Assembly (NCBI GenBank): GCA_036128855.1
Contig: JAYYPW010000008.1
Span: 248,001-312,000 of the forward strand
DNA: 64,000 nt
DNA from: JAYYPW01 sp036128855
GTDB lineage: Bacteria > Pseudomonadota > Gammaproteobacteria > Comchoanobacterales > Comchoanobacteraceae
Direction: 5' to 3'
In this document: positions 1 to 8,313 of the stretch, in pieces
Layout of the letters: each line of letters opens with the position of its first letter
Numbering within the stretch: position 1 is the first letter of the stretch
Position numbers and translations under genes: made by a program
Notes under the pieces: generated by a model
Databases searched by the model: none
Told to the model about the DNA's origin: nothing
What the model saw: the letters and a program-made list of their open reading frames with translations, nothing else

Positions 1-157
1 CTGGCATGATATTAATTTGGTTGACATCGATAAAAAGCATATTAAAAGTGTGGGTTAGGCCTAGTATCAGAACCAACAGAAAAGATAATAACGTATTTTG
101 TAAGGAATAAGGTAGGCGGTAATAAGCAGAGATAAGCGGTATAATTTGATTTTTCAT
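1..157 (-). CDS. 5' part of a membrane protein gene, cut by the window edge
   Basis: An ATG at 157 on the minus strand opens a frame that stays open to base 1 (52 codons visible). The first 20 or so residues are polar and aromatic, followed by a hydrophobic segment (about residues 19-35, LQNTLLSFLLVLILGL) typical of an N-terminal anchor or uncleaved signal. I see no clear Shine-Dalgarno sequence. It is divergent from the gene at 215. The product cannot be named from this fragment. Confidence 0.4.
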   Translation of the reverse strand, partial: MKNQIIPLISAYYRLPYSLQNTLLSFLLVLILGLTHTFNMLFIDVNQINIMP

Positions 158-214
158 AGAGAAACGTATACTTGTATAGGGTGAGATTAACAAAACCAGA
201 GGCGGAGAACAACT

Positions 215-862
215 ATGTTTCCTCGAGAAAGTATTTATGCTAGTGCAGTGCCACTATTATGTGCGATAGGTTTGGTGTTTTCACTTTGTGCGAAAGCCTA
301 CCTAAGCCCAGAGATGATTTCGGGTTACTGGGAGCTTTACAATCGTAAAGGCCAACTGCATAGTATTATCTACATTGATGCCAAAGATAATGTTTTACAA
401 GCTTATGGTATAAGGTCCTTTCCAACCAAGGAGGGTGAAATTCCTTATCTGTGTTACCAGTGTAGTGGCTCGTTACATAACAAGCCATTATGGTCGGGGA
501 AATACATGCCGTTATCAGGATTCAAGCGGCAAAAGGGAAAAAATACGTGGCGCAAAGGTCGAGCTGTTGACCCTAAAAGGGGGGTGGTTTTGCATCCAAA
601 TATTAGCTTTCTTTCGCCAGTTTATGCGCGTATTGATATCAGTTTCTTTATTTTCACGGCAAGTGTTAAAATGAAAAAAATTACTGAAGAAAAAGCTTTT
701 GCAGGCTGCGAGTACATAAGAGGAAAAAGTGAGATGTCTGCATGGGGGGATCTAGATAAGCTTGAAAATCGAAACCAAATGCTTGCAGAACTTAAGTTAA
801 AACCGGATGATTTAATGAAGGGGATCAACGAAGGAGCTTATTGTTACAGTCCTTTTAAATAA
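215..862 (+). CDS. DUF2147-like secreted protein
   Basis: This is a 215-residue protein with a hydrophobic N-terminal segment (residues 9-28, ending at a likely signal cleavage site near AKA). The mature part opens with ISGYWELYNRKGQ and then shows the DUF2147 pattern: a C-x-x-C-x-G motif near residue 80, N-K-P, then W-x-x-G-R-x-V-D-P and a short beta-rich end. DUF2147 proteins are small periplasmic or exported proteins of unknown function. The start is supported by a GGCGGAG Shine-Dalgarno sequence about ten bases upstream. The C-terminal 60 residues (after FTASVK) go beyond the usual domain. The family call rests on motif resemblance only. Confidence 0.6.
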   Translation: MFPRESIYASAVPLLCAIGLVFSLCAKAYLSPEMISGYWELYNRKGQLHSIIYIDAKDNVLQAYGIRSFPTKEGEIPYLCYQCSGSLHNKPLWSGKYMPLSGFKRQKGKNTWRKGRAVDPKRGVVLHPNISFLSPVYARIDISFFIFTASVKMKKITEEKAFAGCEYIRGKSEMSAWGDLDKLENRNQMLAELKLKPDDLMKGINEGAYCYSPFK

Positions 863-943
863 TTTTATATATTATCGTACATAGTATATGTCGCAGTGTG
901 TTGTGGCAAAAGCAGAAGTTTTAGCAAGGAAGTTATCAGGCTA

Positions 944-2620
944 CTAAGCTTGTTCGGTGCAAAGCTGCTCTGCGTTCGCAAGTGTCGCTGTAGTAATTTC
1001 AGCCCCACTAAGAAGCCTTGCGACTTCTTCGATATGTCTCTTCGAGTTAAGAACTTCTAAAAATGTTTCAGTGCTGTGTGCACTTTGTTGTTTAATAATA
1101 TGCCAATGGGTTTGGCCACAAGATGCAACTTGCGGAGAATGGGTGATACACAACACACGAAAGCTTTTTGCCATTTTTTTCAAAAGCTGACCAATTAGTA
1201 TCGCAGTTTTTCCACTTACGCCAACATCAGCCTCATCAAATATCATCACGATGGGGTAAGGGGCGGGGATAGCGCTTTGTAGTAAAAGGGCTAACCGTGC
1301 CAACTCTCCACCTGACGCACCGTCAGAGAGGGGGTGTAGGTCTTGTCCTGGATTAGCGCTGAAAAGGAAAGTAATAGAGCATGTTCCGTCAATACGAGCT
1401 TGGGAGGGGTCGATTTGACAGCTAATTGAAAATTGACCAAATGGTAGGTTAAGGCCAGGGAGTTGACTTGTTATATGCTTGGATAGCTGAGTTGCTGTGA
1501 GCTTTCTTTTTTCGTGCAAATGCTGACAAGCAGATTGGTACTTAAGCTCACAAGCTTGTATTTCCTCTCTCAGCAAGGGTAGCTCGCTTTGGTAAGATTC
1601 AATGGTATGAATTTGTGACAGTGTGTTTTTTTCAAGATTGTGCAGCTCACTTGGTTCTACGCGATATCTACGCGCAATGCTATGCATGGTAGCTAACTTT
1701 TGGTCTAAGGCTTGTAGTTGAGCATGATCTTGTGAGTAGTCACAGTCTAGAGTGTTATTGAGTTGATAAGATGCTTCTTTGGCTAGAGTGTGTGCTTCAG
1801 ATAGTAATGCTACCGTAGGACTTATTTCCTGGTATATATTAGAGAAAGACTCAAGGTTTTTTTGAATTTCATGCAAGCTGTCGAGCACAGTAGGCGCTTC
1901 TTCTCCATCTAGCGTGGAGAGCGTCCGCTGACAGGTTTCCAAATAAATATGGCGATTTTGTAACATGCGATGTTCTTGATTCAGTTCGTCTAGGTTTGTA
2001 TTAGCAAGCTCTAGAGAAGCTAGATCTGATAGTCGTTGTTGTAGCTCATCTAGAGGTGGGATATCGCGAAGAGCTGCCTCAATTTTACGCTTTTTTTCTA
2101 ATGTTTGTTGTAAAGAGAGATAGGCGGAGCGTACAGGTTCTAAAAAGGGTTTATGTTCACCAAAGCGATCAAGAGTTTGGCGTTGCTGGGTTTCTTGGCT
2201 AAAGCTTAAATGGGCGTGTTGTGAATGAGAGCGAATGCAGCTTGACACGAGTGCTTGTAGTTGTTTGGCGTTGATAGAAACGTTATTTAGTGTGGCTTTA
2301 GTACGCCCGTTTTTGAGTAGTGTACGAGATAGAGTCCAAGTTGATATCTGTTGCTGGGAGATGGCTTGTTGTTGCTTTGCATCAAGATGCTCAGGGATTA
2401 TTTCTTGTAAAAGTGCATCACATTCAACTGAGACAGTAGTATCGGCATCTGGGTCACGGAGTGGGGAAGAGAGCTTCTTACCTTGAAGAAACTGTAGGGC
2501 GTCCATTAACATAGATTTACCAGCGCCTGTTTCGCCAGTTATAACGGTGAGGCAAGGGTCTATAGAGACTGTTATATCAGAAAACAACGCAAAGTTATTT
2601 AGGGTTAGCGTCTTCAGCAT
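944..2620 (-). CDS. recN: DNA repair ATPase RecN
   Basis: This is a 558-residue SMC-like ATPase of RecN length (about 550). It has Walker A GETGAGKS at residues 29-36, a long Gln/Leu/Glu-rich coiled-coil middle (about 160-370), the ABC-type signature SDGASGGELARLALL and Walker B IVMIFDEADVGVSGK, followed by an ITHSPQVAS switch. RecN acts in recombinational repair of double-strand breaks. It lies directly downstream of nadK on the same strand and its start overlaps the nadK 3' end by 26 bases. This order is common in gammaproteobacteria and suggests co-transcription and translational coupling. Confidence 0.95.
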   Translation of the reverse strand: MLKTLTLNNFALFSDITVSIDPCLTVITGETGAGKSMLMDALQFLQGKKLSSPLRDPDADTTVSVECDALLQEIIPEHLDAKQQQAISQQQISTWTLSRTLLKNGRTKATLNNVSINAKQLQALVSSCIRSHSQHAHLSFSQETQQRQTLDRFGEHKPFLEPVRSAYLSLQQTLEKKRKIEAALRDIPPLDELQQRLSDLASLELANTNLDELNQEHRMLQNRHIYLETCQRTLSTLDGEEAPTVLDSLHEIQKNLESFSNIYQEISPTVALLSEAHTLAKEASYQLNNTLDCDYSQDHAQLQALDQKLATMHSIARRYRVEPSELHNLEKNTLSQIHTIESYQSELPLLREEIQACELKYQSACQHLHEKRKLTATQLSKHITSQLPGLNLPFGQFSISCQIDPSQARIDGTCSITFLFSANPGQDLHPLSDGASGGELARLALLLQSAIPAPYPIVMIFDEADVGVSGKTAILIGQLLKKMAKSFRVLCITHSPQVASCGQTHWHIIKQQSAHSTETFLEVLNSKRHIEEVARLLSGAEITTATLANAEQLCTEQA

Positions 2621-3482
2621 GCGGTGTTTTCTCCCAGTGTAGTTTATTTTTTAGGGTAGCAAAAAAGTTGTATTCAAGGGGGTGGATGAGTTGTAGGGTT
2701 TTAGCAGAAGCTGCGATTGTCACAGTGGATTTAGGAGGTAAAGGATGAAGAAGGTGTCCATCGCCACAAATTGTGGCAGGCCTCTTTTCATCAGATTGTA
2801 AATGGATACGGATAGTATTTTGCGCGGGTAGGCATAGTGGCCTACTTGTGAGCTTATGCGAACATATGGGTACAATAATATGCGACTGGAGCTCTGGGGC
2901 AACTATAGGGCCACCTGCAGATAAAGCATAAGCACTAGATCCGGTTGGTGTAGCTACTATAACACCGTCAGCATGATGGCTAGCAATAGGAAAATCATCA
3001 ACACTGATTTGGTATGCGAGAGTTTTGTTTAGCTCAGTGCGATGTATAGTCACTTCATTCAGTAATGGTCCAATCGTTTTGATGGTATCATTTTCTTCAA
3101 AGCTTGCTGTTATAAGCTGGCGATAACAAATTTTGTATTTGCCTTGTAATATTGCAAGGAGAGATTCAGATTGGTTGATAGAAAGGTCGGCAAGAAATCC
3201 CATTTTTCCTAAGTTAACCCCAAGAACAGGAAGTTGATAGTTTGCGGCGTGTTGGACGAGTTTGAGCATACTACCGTCTCCGCCTAAGCAAATAAGTAGA
3301 CCGTCTTGAATGGTTTCAAAGTCAACTGGAGTAGTATCACTCAAGTGGTGCTCTGACATCGTAAGGATATCCACCTGAAAGTTATAACCATGAGACTGAA
3401 GAAAGTACATAAAGGCTTGAAGAGAGCGTTTGACCATAGGGCCAGACTTGCGTGCAACTAATGTTATGGATGAAAAATGCAA
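2595..3482 (-). CDS. nadK: NAD kinase
   Basis: This 295-residue protein phosphorylates NAD to NADP. The family GGDG motif is at residues 67-70 (LGGDGSMLK), followed by NLGKMGFLADL, the NE-type segment (LLNEVTIHR) and the TPTGSSAYALSAGGPI active-site loop. Length matches the bacterial enzyme (about 290). It is the first gene of a two-gene unit with recN, overlapping it by 26 bases. The C-terminal tail (FFATLKNKLHWEKTPHAED) is ordinary for the family. Confidence 0.95.
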   Translation of the reverse strand: MHFSSITLVARKSGPMVKRSLQAFMYFLQSHGYNFQVDILTMSEHHLSDTTPVDFETIQDGLLICLGGDGSMLKLVQHAANYQLPVLGVNLGKMGFLADLSINQSESLLAILQGKYKICYRQLITASFEENDTIKTIGPLLNEVTIHRTELNKTLAYQISVDDFPIASHHADGVIVATPTGSSAYALSAGGPIVAPELQSHIIVPICSHKLTSRPLCLPAQNTIRIHLQSDEKRPATICGDGHLLHPLPPKSTVTIAASAKTLQLIHPLEYNFFATLKNKLHWEKTPHAEDANPK

Positions 3483-3579
3483 AATAGCTGTTTTATATAA
3501 ATGTTTTATCAGAATACCGTAAAAAAGTTAAAAAATAAACAGTGTACTCAACATGATGCAAACAATTATTGTATTAGTT

Positions 3580-4233
3580 CTATGGACTTTTACTCGGAGT
3601 AGAGAGGGGGCTGGAATCTCGCAATGGTTTATGCAGGCTTGAGTAAGGGGTGGTGCGGGGTGTTATAGGTTTAGGCTTGATTATATCCGAGGGTGAATGG
3701 CTTGATATAAGGTTATGGTCTAAAAGAGTCTGCTTCTGAATTTCTCGGCATGATGCGGCAAACCAAAACACGATCAAAGTCCGTAACGCAAAGCTTGTGT
3801 CCAGGTAAAAGAAACTCAGGGCAGCTGATGCAGACAAAATAGTAAGAAAACAAATTGGGAACCGTATACTTACAGGTAAACAGGTATAAAAGTTTTTATA
3901 TGGATTCAAAAAAAAAGAGGCCTGCAGTGTTTGACTCAATGCTTTATCCAATATGCTTGGTGTTAGCCACTGCCAAGGCTGTTTAGGTGAATCAGGCGGA
4001 TGTCTACATGTCATATTAAAGTGAAAATTTAGTAAGAATACGCAGCCGAGACTGTGTAGGAAAGAAGAATAAAAATAAAAGCTAAGATGTAAAGATGCGA
4101 TATTCGATAACCAGGTCGCAAGTAATAACAGAGGAAGGTGCAACAAGATTGCCGTGGTATATGTTACAAGAACGACATGCGAACGTGGATATGGAAACAT
4201 GCTTAATAATTTATTCATAACTTTATTATCCAA
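3580..4233 (-). CDS. Uncharacterised membrane protein
   Basis: This is a 217-residue protein with four hydrophobic stretches (about residues 20-44, 48-72, 125-144 and 147-162) and a Pro/Ser/Thr-rich cytosolic-type tail (about 175-217). A second Met at residue 6 could be the true start, and neither start has a clear Shine-Dalgarno sequence. I recognise no family. It stands between nadK and the divergent tolB, probably as its own unit. Its length, continuous frame and membrane pattern support a real gene. Confidence 0.6.
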   Translation of the reverse strand: MDNKVMNKLLSMFPYPRSHVVLVTYTTAILLHLPLLLLATWLSNIASLHLSFYFYSSFLHSLGCVFLLNFHFNMTCRHPPDSPKQPWQWLTPSILDKALSQTLQASFFLNPYKNFYTCLPVSIRFPICFLTILSASAALSFFYLDTSFALRTLIVFWFAASCREIQKQTLLDHNLISSHSPSDIIKPKPITPRTTPYSSLHKPLRDSSPLSTPSKSP

Positions 4234-4396
4234 ACAAATTGCTACTTAGCAAGTACTAACTAGCGTAATGTAGAGCATAGGATATAGAGGTTAGTCCTAT
4301 TTAAACCTAGAGATGTATCTACGAACGCATTATGCAGTTGGCACTGTCGCAAATATTGAGTATGATGATGCAACAGGGTACCTTAGGAGAAATTGT

Positions 4397-5638
4397 ATGT
4401 TTTGGTCGAGACTTTTACCGTTTTTCGTCATCCCTGCAGCAGCATACGCAACATTGAGTCTTGAGTTAACAGAAGGAACAACAGCAGCTATACCAATAAA
4501 AATCGAGTTAGATGCGAGTCTAAAAGCATCTACACTAGGCGCAGAAGCCATAGCGATCAGTGAAATTATCGAGGCGGATCTTGCTTACACTAATAAAATA
4601 TCGATACAGAACAATGTTGAAGGTGCAGAAGCAGATTTTGCTATTTTATTGCGTCCTAGTGAAAAGAATGCGCAATCTCTTTGCATGCAAATATTAGATA
4701 ATTATCAGCAGAGTCAAACTGTTATGCACACAAAGTGTCTGGATCTCGGGGTGAACAACAAGCGAAGTGTGGCACATCAATTCGCAGATACATTGCATTA
4801 TGAGATTCTTGGAGAAGACAGTATCTACTTGCATAAAATGGCGCATGTAAAAGAGGTACTATCGCAAAACAGTCAGCAATATAGCTTACGTGTTGCAGAT
4901 TTTGACGGAGGGAATGCTAAAACAATCGCAAAATCAGATGAGCCTATCATGTCCCCAAGCTTTTCCCCAGATGGTAGTCGGATTGCCTATGTATCTTTCG
5001 AGAATGGGAGATCGAGTATATTTGTACAGAACATTGCGAAAGGTACACGCTTTATCCTTGCAGATTATCCAGGTATAAATAGTGCGCCTGCATGGTCACC
5101 ATCGGGAAAGGAAATTGCCGTGGTCTTGAGTATATCTGGAGTTGCAAAGCTTTATGAGATGGATTTAGAGACCAAAAACTTAAAAAAACTCACATCAGGA
5201 TGGTATATGGATACAGAGCCTGTATACACCAAAGATGGAGAGAATATTGTCTTTACATCAAACCGAGGGGGCTCACCACAAATATACATGATGAACCGGC
5301 GCACAGAAGTCATCAATCAATTAACACATGAGGGTGTATATAACGTAAGTCCATCACTAGCCGGTAAAGGTGGGTGGTTAGCATTTTTAACGCGACTATC
5401 TTCGAAGTTACAAGTGGCAACATTGGATTTGAGAACAAAGGAATTGGCTTGGGTAGGCAGTGGGCAGTATGACGACACACCAAAAATATCTCCAAGAGGG
5501 GACTTTATCATGTACGCGACAACAATCGGTCAGCAAGGGGTACTAGAGATACTATCAAAAAATGGAAAAATCAGGAGGCGTATAAGTGAGCCCGGTGTAA
5601 ATTTAAAGCATCCCACATGGATGCCGCTCAAAAAATGA
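4397..5638 (+). CDS. tolB: Tol-Pal system protein TolB
   Basis: This is a 413-residue periplasmic protein. The frame is open from 4313, but the start at 4397 is preferred: AGGAGA lies six bases upstream, and the product then begins with a proper signal peptide (MFWSRLLPFFVIPAAAYA). An N-terminal alpha/beta domain is followed by the beta-propeller with TolB repeats such as SPSFSPDGSRIAYVSF, APAWSPSGKEIAVVLS and EPVYTKDGENIVFTSN. TolB links the Tol inner-membrane complex to Pal during outer-membrane constriction at division. pal and cpoB follow, as is usual; tolQRA are not in view upstream. Confidence 0.95.
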   Translation: MFWSRLLPFFVIPAAAYATLSLELTEGTTAAIPIKIELDASLKASTLGAEAIAISEIIEADLAYTNKISIQNNVEGAEADFAILLRPSEKNAQSLCMQILDNYQQSQTVMHTKCLDLGVNNKRSVAHQFADTLHYEILGEDSIYLHKMAHVKEVLSQNSQQYSLRVADFDGGNAKTIAKSDEPIMSPSFSPDGSRIAYVSFENGRSSIFVQNIAKGTRFILADYPGINSAPAWSPSGKEIAVVLSISGVAKLYEMDLETKNLKKLTSGWYMDTEPVYTKDGENIVFTSNRGGSPQIYMMNRRTEVINQLTHEGVYNVSPSLAGKGGWLAFLTRLSSKLQVATLDLRTKELAWVGSGQYDDTPKISPRGDFIMYATTIGQQGVLEILSKNGKIRRRISEPGVNLKHPTWMPLKK

Positions 5639-5767
5639 CCCTGACAAACTCCCTTGTTATGATCGCAAAAAAAACCTTAGAACTTTAGTCAACAAATCAC
5701 AGTATTTACCTTGACTAAGTGTTAGGTTCATTGCATGATGAATCAAGGACAACAAAGGGTATATGAA

Positions 5768-6298
5768 ATGAATAAAATTTTAAGCACACTACTACTAACC
5801 TCGTTTATAATCACCTTAGGTGGATGCTCAAAAGATCACGAAGAAGCCACTTCCAAACTCAATACGCCTGGCCAAAAGACAAGCTTCAAAAAGAAAAAAA
5901 GCAGCGCAACTACCTATGCACTTATGGATGATTCATCCGTGAGCTCGACTGATTTCTACAACAGCTTTTCTAATTCAAAGCACACATACTTATTTACGAT
6001 AAACGGTACTCAATTAGAGTCATCGTATCTCAAAGAGCTTGATTCTTTATCAGAATATTTAAAACAACACCCCGAGCAGAAGGTTCATATAGATGGTTTT
6101 ACTTGTGAGCTAGGTAGTTCTGAGTACAATATTGCGTTGGGTTACCGTAGGGCTCAGAGCATTGTAACTTACTTGGAAGAGCATGGAGCTTCAAAAGATC
6201 AGTGTATAATCGTGAGTTATGGTAAAGAGAAACCTGTTGATCGAAATCATAACGAATCTGCATGGATTAAAAATAGACGTGTTGAAGCATATTTCTGA
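5768..6298 (+). CDS. pal: Peptidoglycan-associated lipoprotein Pal
   Basis: This is a 176-residue outer-membrane lipoprotein. The start at 5768 (MNKILSTLL) is favoured over the in-frame ATG at 5735 because an AAAGGG sequence sits upstream and the product then starts with a lipoprotein signal ending in the lipobox LGGC. A Lys/Ser-rich linker leads to an OmpA-like peptidoglycan-binding domain: YLFTINGTQLES, HPEQKVHIDGFT, NIALGYRRAQSIVTYL and a final NRRVEAYF. Pal binds peptidoglycan and TolB. Only about 16 bases separate it from cpoB, so the two probably share a transcript with tolB. Confidence 0.92.
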   Translation: MNKILSTLLLTSFIITLGGCSKDHEEATSKLNTPGQKTSFKKKKSSATTYALMDDSSVSSTDFYNSFSNSKHTYLFTINGTQLESSYLKELDSLSEYLKQHPEQKVHIDGFTCELGSSEYNIALGYRRAQSIVTYLEEHGASKDQCIIVSYGKEKPVDRNHNESAWIKNRRVEAYF

Positions 6299-6314
6299 GA
6301 AATAAACGCTTAAA

Positions 6315-7016
6315 ATGTACTTAATATTTTTATTACTCACAGCCTTTGTATATTGTGATACACGGGTTGATAGCCCTAAGAGTGCAGCCCAGTTACTTGA
6401 GCAGATTCAAGAACTAGAAGATAGAGTCGAAGCACTGGAAGATGTAGTCGTAAAACTCATGGGTAAAATAGAAGCACAAGTTGTAGAGACAGAGGACTTA
6501 CACGCCAAGCTTAACAAAAAGCTAGATGAAAATACGCATCTAACTGGCCAGCAAGCAAAGCACAATACAACCTCTAATACATCACAGAACAAGAATAGGC
6601 AATCCTCAGAGTTTAAACCAAATACATTCACCTCGCAGAAAAGGCAGTTTGAAGTTATTGAACAGCAGTTTGCGAGAAAGAATTACGCCGAGGTAAGTAA
6701 GATGTCTGAGAGCTTTCTGTATAATTTTGCAACAAGTCCAAACGCTGCCATGGTGCATTTTTGGCTTGGTGAGATACGCATGATTTACGGTGACCATGTG
6801 CAAGCTAAAGAGCACTACATTAAGGCTTTGGCGTTAGATCCAAAACATGAAAAAGCTGCAGATATTAGCTTAAAACTAGCTGTCATAGCCTATGAAAGTG
6901 GGCAGACCGAAGAGGCAGATAATATGATAAAAAATTTAATGAGAATGTATCCAAAGTCCTCTGCAGCACATCTTGCTATGCTGCAAAAGAAAAGATATCA
7001 TGCGACAAGCCGATAA
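6315..7016 (+). CDS. cpoB: Cell division coordinator CpoB (YbgF)
   Basis: This 233-residue protein has a short signal peptide (MYLIFLLLTAFVYC), a heptad-rich coiled coil (about residues 27-60: LLEQIQELEDRVEALEDVV), a polar Asn/Thr/Gln linker, and a C-terminal TPR region (about 110-225; FWLGEIRMIYGDHVQAKEHY, HEKAADISLKLAVIAYESG). This is the layout of CpoB/YbgF, which ties Tol-Pal activity to septal peptidoglycan synthesis. Its position straight after pal supports the call. Confidence 0.88.
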   Translation: MYLIFLLLTAFVYCDTRVDSPKSAAQLLEQIQELEDRVEALEDVVVKLMGKIEAQVVETEDLHAKLNKKLDENTHLTGQQAKHNTTSNTSQNKNRQSSEFKPNTFTSQKRQFEVIEQQFARKNYAEVSKMSESFLYNFATSPNAAMVHFWLGEIRMIYGDHVQAKEHYIKALALDPKHEKAADISLKLAVIAYESGQTEEADNMIKNLMRMYPKSSAAHLAMLQKKRYHATSR

Positions 7017-7051
7017 TTTGCAATAAATTTTTTCAATAGTGATAGTCGATG

Positions 7052-7080
7052 TTGCTATTTATTTGGTTTTATATTAAAAT
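7052..7080 (+). promoter_or_regulatory. Sigma70-type promoter of tRNA-Lys
   Basis: A TTGCTA -35 box (7052-7057), a 17-base spacer and a TAAAAT -10 box (7075-7080) place a start near 7087, six bases before the tRNA. The same TTGCTA hexamer with 17-base spacing recurs upstream of rplM. Confidence 0.6.
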
Positions 7081-7092
7081 GCACTCTTCTTT

Positions 7093-7165
7093 GGGTCGTT
7101 AGCTCAGTCGGTAGAGCATCGGGCTTTTAACCCGCTGGTCGTGCGTTCGAATCGCACACGACCCA
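7093..7165 (+). tRNA. tRNA-Lys(TTT)
   Basis: The 73-base cloverleaf has a GGGTCGT/ACGACCC acceptor stem and discriminator A. The D-arm is AGCTCAGTCGGTAGAGC. The anticodon stem-loop CGGGCTTTTAACCCG gives anticodon TTT. The T-arm carries GTTCGAATC. CCA is not encoded. It lies between cpoB and prfB. Confidence 0.96.
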
Positions 7166-7186
7166 TACCTCAAAGATACATGACTT

Positions 7187-8309
7187 ATGTCCTACGATTC
7201 CACCCTAACTAAACAATTATTAAGAGAAATGATAAGCCGTTTTTCGGAGTTAAGGGGGTTTCTTTGAATATGATAAGAAAAAAGCCATTATTAATGATTG
7301 TCAGAAACAGCTGCTAGACCAAAATATATGGGCCGACTCAAAAAAAACCCAAGAATTACAAAAAAAAGTACGCGCTCACGAAAAGACAATATTAAGTTTA
7401 GATAAGCTCGATGTAGCTATAAAAGAAGCTGATGAGCTTTTTGAGTTGTGTTCAGCTGAAAGTGATGAGCAAGGTCTTGCACAAGTTCATGTTGATTGCC
7501 TAGTATTAGAGAAAGAGTTAGAAAAAATGGAACTAGCTAGAATGTTTTCTCAGCCAATGGACCATAATAATGCATACCTGGATATTCAGTCAGGGTCAGG
7601 GGGTACAGAGGCACAAGACTGGGCGGAAATGTTAGCACGAATGTATACACGATGGATAGAACGTAAAGGGTTTAAATTAGAAACCTGTGATTGGAGTGAA
7701 GGGGAAGTTGCTGGTATAAAATCCGCAACTTTTAGAGTTGTAGGGGGCAGTGCCTTTGGCTGGCTTAGAACTGAAACAGGGATACATAGGTTAGTGCGTA
7801 AGTCTCCGTTTGATAGTGGTAATCGTAGACATACATCGTTTGCAGCTGTTTTTGTCTCACCAGAGATAGATGACAGTATAGAAGTAGAAATAAATCCAAG
7901 TGACTTACGTATCGACACTTATCGCTCAAGTGGTGCGGGTGGGCAACATGTTAACACAACAGATTCTGCTGTAAGAATTACACACGTACCATCAAATATT
8001 GTTGTACAGTGTCAGTCAGAACGCTCACAGCATCAAAATAAAGCAAAAGCGATGCAGCAGCTTCGAGCTAAGTTATATGAGCACATAAGATTAGAGCAAC
8101 TTGCTGATCAAAAGCAACACGAAGTGGCTAAAGATGCGATTACATGGGGGCGGCAAATTCGTTCATACGTATTAGACCAGTCACGAGTAAAAGATTTGCG
8201 GACCGGGTTTGAATCTTCAAACCCTCAAAATGTACTGGACGGTGGGTTAGACGAGTTTATTGAGGCAAGTCTAAAAAGTGGTGTAGGATTAGATAAACAA
8301 GGGGAGTAA
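7187..8309 (+). CDS. prfB: Peptide chain release factor 2 (programmed +1 frameshift)
   Basis: The gene is in two frames. An ATG at 7187 opens 26 codons (MSYDSTLTKQLLREM..LRGFL) that end at an in-frame TGA (7265). Shifting +1 at CTT-T continues through E-Y-D-K-K-K to the stop at 8309, for about 373 residues; E. coli RF2 has 365. The C-terminal frame carries the tripeptide anticodon SPF (KSPFDSGN) and the catalytic GGQ (SSGAGGQHVNTTDS). RF2 terminates translation at UGA and UAA, and the UGA in its own message provides autoregulation. lysS follows after four bases, the common gammaproteobacterial order. Confidence 0.95.
7253..7267 (+). promoter_or_regulatory. prfB programmed +1 frameshift signal
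   Basis: AGG-GGG-TTT-CTT-TGA: an internal Shine-Dalgarno-like AGGGGG (7253-7258) lies just before the slippery CTT (7262-7264) and the UGA stop (7265-7267). This matches the classical RF2 recoding site, with TTT in place of the E. coli TAT codon. Confidence 0.93.
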
Positions 8310-8313
8310 GAAA

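Noticed and set aside
7187..8309. prfB as a broken gene (stop codon after 26 codons)
   Set aside because: The stop sits in a standard RF2 recoding site with an internal Shine-Dalgarno-like sequence, so it is programmed frameshifting.
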